This document shows, piece after piece, positions 1 to 5,678 of a stretch of DNA of 9,083 nt. Source of the stretch: JAUNKE01 sp041784625. GTDB taxonomy: Bacteria > Bacillota > Clostridia > Peptostreptococcales > Filifactoraceae. The translations under genes and the position numbers were made by a program. Location: assembly GCA_041784625.1 (NCBI GenBank), contig JBHBDS010000129.1, forward strand, positions 1-9,083, written 5' to 3'. The first letter of the stretch is position 1; every line of letters begins with the position of its first letter. The notes beneath the pieces were generated by a model. It ran no database searches. It was not told where the DNA came from and saw only the letters and a list, made by a program, of their open reading frames with translations.

Positions 1-94
1 CTTCTTCGTAGAACTAGGATATAATTTTTGTTTGTGCAAAAAAATTGTTGAAATTTGCAGCATCTAGATATTAATAAAATCTCCTTTTGTCCGA

Positions 95-100
95 TATAAT
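95..100 (+). promoter_or_regulatory. Candidate -10 box for the toxin gene
   Basis: A consensus TATAAT lies 57 nt before the chosen toxin start. The best -35 match at 18-nt spacing is the weak TTAATA at 71-76. Two other TATAAT strings occur (20-25 and 132-137), so the choice is tentative in this AT-rich leader. Confidence 0.35.
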
Positions 101-156
101 ATCATGTGCATCCGAAATTTTCTCCATCGCATATAATTCTACAAAAGGAGCATAAT

Positions 157-2121
157 ATGTCTCGTCGTTCATTTAATGTTAGAAGTATTTCTAATCCCGT
201 TCGATCGGGCGGCTCGGTCTCAGGGAAAAGTGGCGGCTCATCAGGCGGTTCTTCGCAACCCAAAAGCACCAGTACGCCAAAAGGAAGCTCGGGAAGTTCT
301 GCAAGTGGTTCGAAAACTGCAGCTAGCGCATCTCATGCAAGAGAAGTTCGGCAAACAACTTCGCCATCAAAAGTACTCAGCTCTCCTGTAAAGATGGCGA
401 CCGTATCGCAGCCATCGGCAAAAATTCCTACGCCCTCTGTCGCTCGCCCTGCTTCGACGCCAACAGGCTCGGGAAAATCTCCATCTAGTGGAAATTCTTC
501 TGCCTCATCTACTAGCAATAATAGTGCTGCTGCAACGCCAAGACCAGTGGCAGATGCACCAAGGACTAATCCTGTACCAAGAGTGGATAGCTATGTCAAG
601 AGCACGCCAACTCCGTCAGCATCGACTACATCGGGAGGAACTTATTACTCCCCGACTTCAGTTGCGCAAAGTTCGGGCAATAGCAGAGCGACTAGCTCTA
701 ATGCTGCTGTACGCTCGCAAGGTTTTATCTCTGGTGTGCAATCCAAGGCATCAACTTCTTCCGCCAGTGTCAGAACAACAACAGTGCAAGAGTTGCAACA
801 CAATGTCAAGGTACCAACAAATCCTGTGAATAGTACGCTTGCTCGACAAGAATACCAAAAAACACAGCTACCATTTGCGAATAATGCGCAGCAAATCGTC
901 GAAGCAAAAAAAGCTGCTCAGACAGAAAGTGTTGCGAAAAAAGCGGCTGCACAAGCAGCATCAAAATCCACAACTTCGTCAACTTCCACCAAATCAACAT
1001 CGAATAGCTCTTCTTCATCGACAAGTTCGACAAGGACGATGAAAGTTGCCAACGGCAAAAAGACAATAACGGTCAATACGCCAAATCTTGGAAGTGCACA
1101 GCGTGAGGGTTTGGACAAAACACTGGACAAACTGGGTGTGACACAAGCACAAAGAGATTATGTCAACCGAAGTGTGGAGCAGCTCGTTCTTGGGAACTAC
1201 AGTGATGAAGTGACGCTGCTTGGCACAGGATTGCAGGTAGCTACCGCATTCGTTGGGCTCGATTTACCTGGAGATGTTCGGGATGTCATTCATGATATTA
1301 CACACTGGGAAAATAGCAAAGAGCATGCTGTCAAAACACTGATTGATGCCGCAGGCATACTGCCAGTGGTTGGCGTTATTGGAAAACTCGACGAAGTAGC
1401 AGCAGTGGCGAAAGCGATGAAGCCAATCATGGAGAGTACGCCACTTGGGAAAAATATCCTAAAAATTGGAACTCAAGCTAGCGAGCTTAGTCAAAACGGA
1501 AAGAAAATAATTCAAAACGGAGCACAAATCATCCGAAATATTCCAAGAAAATCTGGAAAGACCTTTATGAGATTGGCAGAGCTTGTGAAAAAGCAGGGAC
1601 AAAACCTAGGGCAGAATCTCGGAAGAAAGCTCGGAGATGCTTTTGCTCCAGAACCAATTATGCTGTCTAATGGAACACTCGCTATGATGCCGACACCAGG
1701 CAGCGCATTGTATTCTGCTGCAAACCAAATGCATAAAGGAACCATTAGCCTAATCGAAAAAAGTAAAGACACCATCACCAAAAAACTCGATTCGCTCAAT
1801 CTAGATGGCAAAAACTTGAGAGGAATCGGCAAAGAATCGAGTAGCTATGTAAAGAATACGGATGAAATCAGTGCATCCAAAAACATTTCCAAAAATGCAG
1901 ATGCAAATTCTGCAAAAAAATCGAGTGGACTTGGTGAAGCGGATGATATTATTACGGATGGAAGTCACATCACATGGGAAAAAGGACAAAAAGTTCTCCA
2001 GAAAAATGTAAAATACAAAACCGATGCGGGCTACTTGTATAATACGGATACAGATGGTAGAATAACTGGTGTTAGCGCAAACCTTAAACTCGGCAAAGGA
2101 ATTCGAAATTTTTATGCGTAG
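157..2121 (+). CDS. Polymorphic toxin with truncated nuclease tip (ends at in-frame TAG)
   Basis: The start is ATG 157: AGGAG at 146-150 sits 6 nt before it, while the earlier in-frame ATG at 106 has no ribosome site. The product is 654 aa. Residues 1 to about 215 are low-complexity Ser/Thr/Gly/Pro-rich, and a second Ser/Thr tract lies near 265-295. From about 300 the protein is structured. Residues about 367-415 (DLPGDVRDVIHD, then AAGILPVVGVIGKLDE) resemble the pretoxin region that precedes toxin tips in many polymorphic toxins. The end (YLYNTDTDGRITGVSANLKLGKGIRNFYA) is the beginning of an Endonuclease_NS_2-like DNA/RNA non-specific nuclease, as in YeeF-type toxins. TAG 2119 stops translation before the catalytic motif, so the product should lack nuclease activity. 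There is no signal peptide and no obvious LXG/WXG100 N-terminus, so the export route is unknown. Two double-DUF600 immunity genes follow, which supports the toxin reading. Confidence 0.8.
   Translation: MSRRSFNVRSISNPVRSGGSVSGKSGGSSGGSSQPKSTSTPKGSSGSSASGSKTAASASHAREVRQTTSPSKVLSSPVKMATVSQPSAKIPTPSVARPASTPTGSGKSPSSGNSSASSTSNNSAAATPRPVADAPRTNPVPRVDSYVKSTPTPSASTTSGGTYYSPTSVAQSSGNSRATSSNAAVRSQGFISGVQSKASTSSASVRTTTVQELQHNVKVPTNPVNSTLARQEYQKTQLPFANNAQQIVEAKKAAQTESVAKKAAAQAASKSTTSSTSTKSTSNSSSSSTSSTRTMKVANGKKTITVNTPNLGSAQREGLDKTLDKLGVTQAQRDYVNRSVEQLVLGNYSDEVTLLGTGLQVATAFVGLDLPGDVRDVIHDITHWENSKEHAVKTLIDAAGILPVVGVIGKLDEVAAVAKAMKPIMESTPLGKNILKIGTQASELSQNGKKIIQNGAQIIRNIPRKSGKTFMRLAELVKKQGQNLGQNLGRKLGDAFAPEPIMLSNGTLAMMPTPGSALYSAANQMHKGTISLIEKSKDTITKKLDSLNLDGKNLRGIGKESSSYVKNTDEISASKNISKNADANSAKKSSGLGEADDIITDGSHITWEKGQKVLQKNVKYKTDAGYLYNTDTDGRITGVSANLKLGKGIRNFYA
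2077..2101 (+). repeat. 25-bp direct repeat, copy 1 (inside toxin tip)
   Basis: This copy encodes ANLKLGKG in the toxin frame, 18 nt before the premature TAG. It is identical over 25 bp to 3403-3427. The offset of 1326 bp is a multiple of three, so both copies are in the same frame. Confidence 0.9.
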
Positions 2122-2439
2122 AAAATTGTTGGCGGAGCGAATCGAATCCGAAATCTATTTGACCCAGATCATGGAGGACACCTTATTGCGAGACAGTTCT
2201 TCGGTTCGGGAGACATTGATAATCTCGTTGCGATGAACGGTAAACTCAACATAAAAGAGTGGCGTAATTTGGAGAGGCAATGGGAAAAAGCACTGAAAGA
2301 AGGAAAAGAGGTAATAGTGGATATTAAGGTAAACTATGTTGGCGATTCTTTGAGGCCAGATAGTTTTGACATTGTCTACCAAATTGGTGACGAAAAAACT
2401 GTTTTGCCGCCACTTATGAATGTTAAAGGAGGAAAGTAA
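2122..2439 (+). pseudogene. Cut-off catalytic part of the toxin's nuclease domain
   Basis: Directly after TAG 2119-2121 the toxin frame stays open for 105 codons. It reads KIVGGANRIRNLF, then DPDHGGHLIARQF, GSGDIDNLVAMNGKLN, IKEWRNLERQWEKALKEGKEV and SLRPDSFDIVYQIGDE. This is the usual order of the Endonuclease_NS_2 type nuclease tip; the HGGH segment holds the expected catalytic histidine (codon 2179-2181). Homologous tips, as I know them, have YAQ-(R)KVGG at the join, so the TAG is most simply a CAG (Gln) codon with one C-to-T change. The only early Met (2233) has no Shine-Dalgarno site and lies after the catalytic motif, so independent translation of an active nuclease is unlikely. The frame ends at TAA 2437-2439, overlapping the next start. 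Undisturbed, the toxin would be 760 aa. Confidence 0.8.
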
Positions 2440-3296
2440 TGCTTGATCGGGAATTAGAGAGATTGGAAGAAACACTCGCTACGGAGTTATATCATATTCC
2501 TCCCGTAGAGTGGAATCGAATTGTGTTTTGTTCTGAATTGAGCCCAACACTGCCTAGTTATTGGTACTATTTTTTCCCGACGATGGATAATGATCCAAGA
2601 CAATCGTATTCTTTGTTTGAGGAGTTTGGGTTTGACAAGGAAGATGCGGACAATTATGATAAGGGTGTCATTGATGCACTGCATAATATGATTCGATATC
2701 TCTACGCAGATGGTGAAAGCCCATGGAATGTTCTAACGGTCATTGTGGAGCATACAGGGGATTATCAGTTTGAATTTGATAAACAAGATTTCTCGTTGTC
2801 ATACCCAATGGATCGCCGAGAAGTTTGGAAAGCAAAATATCTTGCCGATCCTCCGCTCAAGCAGGAAATGGATCCGCAGAAAAAAATGGATGATCTCATC
2901 AACAATTTGGGTCAAAATCTCGTCAAAATATTACATTATAATAATGCAACTCCAGTGGATTGGCACCGAGTGGAGTTTTACGCAGAAGTCGGTAAAGAGT
3001 CCAATTCGATTCACTATCTCTACTATCCCGAGTCCGACAAACAGCCACGCTCGATAGAACAACTGATCGAAGAAAACCGAGTTCATCCAAACGCCATAAA
3101 ACGCCATGCTGAAAAACTTGGTCGTGTGGTCGGACATCTACTGAATGCATTCACTGAACTTGGTAATGAACCATGGACAACCATTCGAGCATCGATTGAT
3201 GAGAATGGAAAATTCGGCGTGAACTTTGGCTACGAAGACTTATCTCAGTCCACCGAAGAACAAAGAGTAGCGCAATGGAAAGCGAGTTTGAAATAG
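2439..3296 (+). CDS. Immunity protein 1, two fused DUF600/YezG-like domains
   Basis: This 285-aa protein probably binds and neutralises the nuclease tip of the toxin just upstream; that role is inferred from family and position. Its ATG overlaps the toxin frame's stop (TAATG), and AAAGGAGG at 2425-2432 gives a strong site, so it can be translated even though ribosomes now leave at 2119. Domain 1 is about residues 1-135 (LATELYHIPPVEWNRIVFCSE, YYFFPTMDNDPRQ, GESPWNVL, RREVWKAKYL). Domain 2 is about 144-285 and repeats the plan (PVDWHRVEFYAEV, HYLYYPESDKQ, NEPWTTI, EEQRVAQWKASL). B. subtilis YezG, antidote of YeeF, has a single domain of roughly half this length. The family assignment is firm. 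Whether both domains bind the toxin is unknown. Confidence 0.85.
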   Translation: MLDRELERLEETLATELYHIPPVEWNRIVFCSELSPTLPSYWYYFFPTMDNDPRQSYSLFEEFGFDKEDADNYDKGVIDALHNMIRYLYADGESPWNVLTVIVEHTGDYQFEFDKQDFSLSYPMDRREVWKAKYLADPPLKQEMDPQKKMDDLINNLGQNLVKILHYNNATPVDWHRVEFYAEVGKESNSIHYLYYPESDKQPRSIEQLIEENRVHPNAIKRHAEKLGRVVGHLLNAFTELGNEPWTTIRASIDENGKFGVNFGYEDLSQSTEEQRVAQWKASLK

Positions 3297-3356
3297 AGTC
3301 GACATCGAAAAATATTTCCAGCAACTGATTTCCAATTATGATTTGAAAATGAAATG

Positions 3357-3384
3357 GCGGACAATCTCTTTGTTCCGCTTTTTT
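3357..3384 (+). terminator. Rho-independent terminator after immunity gene 1
   Basis: GCGGACAA (3357-3364) pairs with TTGTTCCGC (3370-3378), with one bulged T, around a short loop. Six T follow (3379-3384). It lies 60 nt after the immunity gene 1 stop and separates it from immunity gene 2. Confidence 0.7.
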
Positions 3385-3402
3385 ATATACAGTATCCTAA
3401 TA

Positions 3403-3427
3403 GCAAACCTTAAACTCGGCAAAGGAA
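3403..3427 (+). repeat. 25-bp direct repeat, copy 2 (upstream of immunity gene 2)
   Basis: This is the perfect second copy of 2077-2101. It again reads ANLKLGKG, in frame with the immunity gene 2 start downstream (TKDNTAKNGWRRTI then Met). The rest of a nuclease tip is missing here, so I read it as a relic of a second toxin-tip/immunity cassette. Confidence 0.85.
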
Positions 3428-3468
3428 CCAAAGATAATACCGCTAAAAATGGCTGGAGAAGGACTATC

Positions 3469-4326
3469 ATGAATCAAGAAAAATTAGATCAATTATTCGA
3501 AGAATTAGCAACAAAACTATATAATATTCCACCTATTGAGTGGAATCGGATCACCTTTTACTCAGAGATGTATAAAGATACGCACTCCATTGCGTATTAC
3601 TTTTTCCCGACTATGGACAATGAGCCTCGTCAACATAGCGCCCTGTTCAAAGAATTTGGTCTACTTGAAGAAGAAGCAGAACAGCTTCGAAAAGGTCTAA
3701 TTAATACTATATGGGAAATTACGAAAATACTTTTTGCTGATGGAGACAGCCCATGGAATGTACTATATATCACCGTAGATTACAACGGTGACTATTCTGT
3801 CGAAAGTGAATTACAGGACTTTAATATGTCTAGTGCATTAGAACGACGGGAAATTTGGAAAGCAAAATATCTTGTTGATCCACCGCTCAAGCGTGAAATG
3901 GATCCGCAGAAGAAAATGGATAATCTCATCAACAACCTTGGACAAAATCTCGTGAGTATTCTAAATTATAACGATGGCGTTCCAGTGGATTGGCACCGAG
4001 TGGAGTTTTACGCAGAAGTTGGAGAAGAAACAAATTCCATTCACTATCTATACTATCCAGAATCCGACAAACAGCCACGCACAATGGATCGAATGATCGA
4101 AGAAAATCGGGTTCATCCATTTGATATTAAAAGTCATACCGAAAAACTCGGTCGTGTGGTCGGGCATTTGCTAAATGCGTTCACCGAATTTGGGAATGAG
4201 CCATGGACAACCATTCGGGCATCAATTGATGAAAATGGAAAATTCGGCGTGAACTTTGGTTACGAAGATTTATCTCAGTCCACCGAAGAACAAAGAGTCG
4301 CGCAATGGAAAGCTAGTCTGAAATAG
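3469..4326 (+). CDS. Immunity protein 2, two fused DUF600/YezG-like domains
   Basis: This is a 285-aa paralog of immunity protein 1, aligning end to end without gaps. The start chosen is ATG 3469, preceded by GGAGAAGGA (3455-3463). An in-frame ATG at 3343 lies before the terminator and the repeat scar and is not a plausible start. Domain 1 (about 1-135; IPPIEWNRITFYSE, YYFFPTMDNEPRQ, GDSPWNVL, RREIWKAKYL) is much more diverged from paralog 1 than domain 2 (from MDPQKK, residue 144). By hand count domain 1 matches at about 77 of 143 positions and domain 2 at about 124 of 142. No intact toxin sits directly in front of it, so it is an orphan immunity gene, probably protecting against a related tip carried by kin or lost here. 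No clear promoter is visible between the terminator and its RBS. Confidence 0.85.
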   Translation: MNQEKLDQLFEELATKLYNIPPIEWNRITFYSEMYKDTHSIAYYFFPTMDNEPRQHSALFKEFGLLEEEAEQLRKGLINTIWEITKILFADGDSPWNVLYITVDYNGDYSVESELQDFNMSSALERREIWKAKYLVDPPLKREMDPQKKMDNLINNLGQNLVSILNYNDGVPVDWHRVEFYAEVGEETNSIHYLYYPESDKQPRTMDRMIEENRVHPFDIKSHTEKLGRVVGHLLNAFTEFGNEPWTTIRASIDENGKFGVNFGYEDLSQSTEEQRVAQWKASLK

Positions 4327-4373
4327 AAACGATGTGATTTCATCTGATTAGATTTCGCCAAATTGGATAGATA

Positions 4374-4379
4374 TATAGT
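4374..4379 (+). promoter_or_regulatory. Possible -10 box for the glutathione peroxidase gene
   Basis: TATAGT lies 38 nt before the chosen ATG. No good -35 element is found at 16-19 nt, so this is weak. I see no PerR-like palindrome nearby. Confidence 0.25.
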
Positions 4380-4411
4380 GTAACAATTTATCGAAAAAAT
4401 CGGAGGTAGTG

Positions 4412-4945
4412 ATGAGTATTTATCAATTTAGTGTAAAAAATGTAGCGGGCGAATCGGTTTCTTTGGACAAATATAAAGGAAAGGTTCTCCTAATTGTAAA
4501 TGTGGCAACAAAATGTGGACTTACTCCGCAGTTCAAAGATTTGGAAGAGCTTTACCAACAATTTGGCAAAGATGGATTGGAAATTCTTGGATTCCCTTGC
4601 AACCAATTCTTGGAGCAATCTCCTGAGTCCAACGAAGAGATCGTGAAGTTCTGTGAGCTGAACTATGGCGTAACTTTTGAAAATTTTGCAAAAGTTGATG
4701 TGAACGGTGAGAACGCAGACCCACTTTTTGTTTATCTAAAAGAACAAAAACCAGAAGACAAAGCAAATGCTGGTTCTGCTGGACTTCTCGAAAAATTAGC
4801 AAGCCTAGGACAAGTTTTCCCTGGCAGCGAACTAAACTGGAACTTCACAAAATTCCTAGTGGATCGTGAAGGAAATGTAGTAGAGAGATTCTCTCCAACA
4901 TACTCTGGAGCAGAGCTTGCAGAAGAAATTAAAAAGGTTCTCTAG
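4412..4945 (+). CDS. gpx: Glutathione peroxidase, Cys type
   Basis: This 177-aa cytosolic enzyme of the GPx/thioredoxin-fold family reduces hydrogen or organic peroxides. The start is ATG 4412, 5 nt after GGAGG (4402-4406); the GTG at 4409 is too close to it. Peroxidatic Cys35 lies in NVATKCGLTPQ and is an ordinary TGT, not selenocysteine. Gln65 lies in FPCNQF, and Trp143-Asn144 in NWNFTKFLVD, which completes the catalytic tetrad. Cys81 in FCELNYGVTFE matches the resolving cysteine of yeast Gpx3-type enzymes (FCQLNYGVTF), so the reductant is probably thioredoxin rather than glutathione (inference). An extra stretch (about 114-140) before the WNF motif is longer than in the yeast protein. It is a single gene, unrelated to the toxin locus before it. 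Terminator-like hairpins lie about 110-195 nt downstream. Confidence 0.93.
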   Translation: MSIYQFSVKNVAGESVSLDKYKGKVLLIVNVATKCGLTPQFKDLEELYQQFGKDGLEILGFPCNQFLEQSPESNEEIVKFCELNYGVTFENFAKVDVNGENADPLFVYLKEQKPEDKANAGSAGLLEKLASLGQVFPGSELNWNFTKFLVDREGNVVERFSPTYSGAELAEEIKKVL

Positions 4946-5053
4946 TTTGAAATAGTACGTGCTGAAACCATACTATTTTCAAGTTGTATTTGTTGACATT
5001 AAGATTTTTAGCGTCATGCATTATAGAGAAAATTTTAGAGAAATAACTTTTTT

Positions 5054-5088
5054 GATGCAATGCAGCAAAATTGCAAAGCATCGTTTTT
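5054..5088 (+). terminator. Terminator-like hairpin downstream of gpx
   Basis: GATGC (5054-5058) pairs with GCATC (5078-5082), with an inner TGCA/TGCA pairing, and is followed by G and five T. It is a plausible end for the gpx transcript, but the stem is interrupted. Confidence 0.45.
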
Positions 5089-5106
5089 GTTATAGTATGG
5101 CTCAAA

Positions 5107-5141
5107 TTGAGGTGGTAGATTTTCTACTGCCTCGATTTTTT
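5107..5141 (+). terminator. Second, stronger terminator hairpin downstream of gpx
   Basis: GAGGTGGTAG (5109-5118) pairs with CTACTGCCTC (5124-5133) through 10 positions, two of them G-U, around loop ATTTT. A run of six T follows at 5136-5141. Confidence 0.65.
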
Positions 5142-5385
5142 ATCGGAAACTTGCGAGAAACCAACGGAAGAGCATTCACCACTGAGCAACATCAATCCGA
5201 AGGCTCTTTTGAAATAATGCAGAATTTGAATCATGTTTCTTGGCGCATATATTATTAATGACGATTTATCATTTCGAATCATAACATGGATTCCTTTCTC
5301 AAAATCGCATCGAATAATTTTCAAGCACTCAATTATTTTTTCGCCCTGCAAGTCTTTTTGTTACTGTTTTGTAAACATTTTTCCC

Positions 5386-5414
5386 TTTACAGCAAAAATG
5401 ATATTGGCTATAAT
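5386..5414 (+). promoter_or_regulatory. Well-formed sigma-A-type promoter in the spacer
   Basis: TTTACA (5386-5391), a 17-nt spacer and TATAAT (5409-5414) match 11 of 12 consensus positions. TGTAAA at 5370-5375 and the TTTACA of the -35 form an inverted repeat with a 10-nt gap that could be an operator. No gene starts downstream before the 5497-5547 hairpin. Confidence 0.6.
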
Positions 5415-5420
5415 GTTATT

Positions 5421-5547
5421 GTGATAGAAAACAGTACCTCGTAGCATACTTGCTCGAGAGTGAAATCGCAAAAATTCCTAGTATCCTAAAAATATAAATC
5501 CAAAAAGAAATCCTCGACCGCTTTGATCGAGGATTTCTTTTTGGATT
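5421..5547 (+). ncRNA. Candidate small RNA of about 125 nt
   Basis: The stretch between the promoter at 5386-5414 and the perfect hairpin terminator has no credible reading frame with a ribosome site. It can fold an internal hairpin: CTCG (5438-5441) and AGCA (5443-5446) pair with TGCT (5451-5454) and CGAG (5455-5458), with one bulged T and loop TACT. The transcript would run toward the beta-propeller gene, so readthrough would be antisense to that gene's 3' end. I do not recognise a known RNA family; the RNA itself is inferred from the promoter and terminator only. Confidence 0.4.
5497..5547. terminator. Bidirectional 21-bp hairpin terminator
   Basis: Positions 5497-5517 are perfectly complementary to 5527-5547 (21 bp, 9-nt loop). 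The GC-rich core TCCTCGA/TCGAGGA is flanked by A-rich and T-rich stretches, so it can end transcription from both sides: the candidate RNA on + and the beta-propeller gene on -. Confidence 0.85.
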
Positions 5548-5678
5548 ATTCAACTTGCTATTGCTTTTTCAAACCACATATTTTTTGCTGTTGCAGAGCA
5601 TTTCATATAATTTTCTATCTTGGTTTGGAGATGTATGGTTACCTTTTTTGAAAGGATATTGCTCGATGCCAATCTTTG

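Larger units (their letters stand above)
4946..5385. other. Gene-poor spacer after gpx
   Basis: Apart from the two hairpins I see no supported gene here. Open frames exist on both strands (for example 4959-5258 on + and 5124-5351 on -), but they lack Shine-Dalgarno sites, have unusual starts, run through the hairpins and give no recognisable protein. Confidence 0.5.

Noticed and set aside
106..156. Upstream in-frame start of the toxin at 106
   Set aside because: No Shine-Dalgarno site, and it lies only 6 nt behind the proposed -10 box. AGGAG precedes ATG 157 at good spacing.
2233..2439. A separate 68-aa gene starting at ATG 2233
   Set aside because: No RBS, and the sequence continues the nuclease domain in frame from 2122. 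It is the distal piece of the interrupted toxin.
3343..3468. N-terminal extension of immunity protein 2 from ATG 3343
   Set aside because: It would start upstream of the terminator hairpin and read through the repeat scar. The paralog aligns from the Met at 3469, which has its own RBS.
4993..5027. TTGACA followed by TATAGA as a promoter
   Set aside because: The spacer is 23 nt, too long, and no good -10 box lies at 16-19 nt.
4959..5258. 99-aa open frame on the plus strand after gpx
   Set aside because: GTG start without an RBS, and it reads straight through both terminator hairpins. Composition looks random.
5124..5351. 75-aa open frame on the minus strand
   Set aside because: It begins with TTG without an RBS and ends inside the hairpin at 5107-5141. 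No family is recognised.
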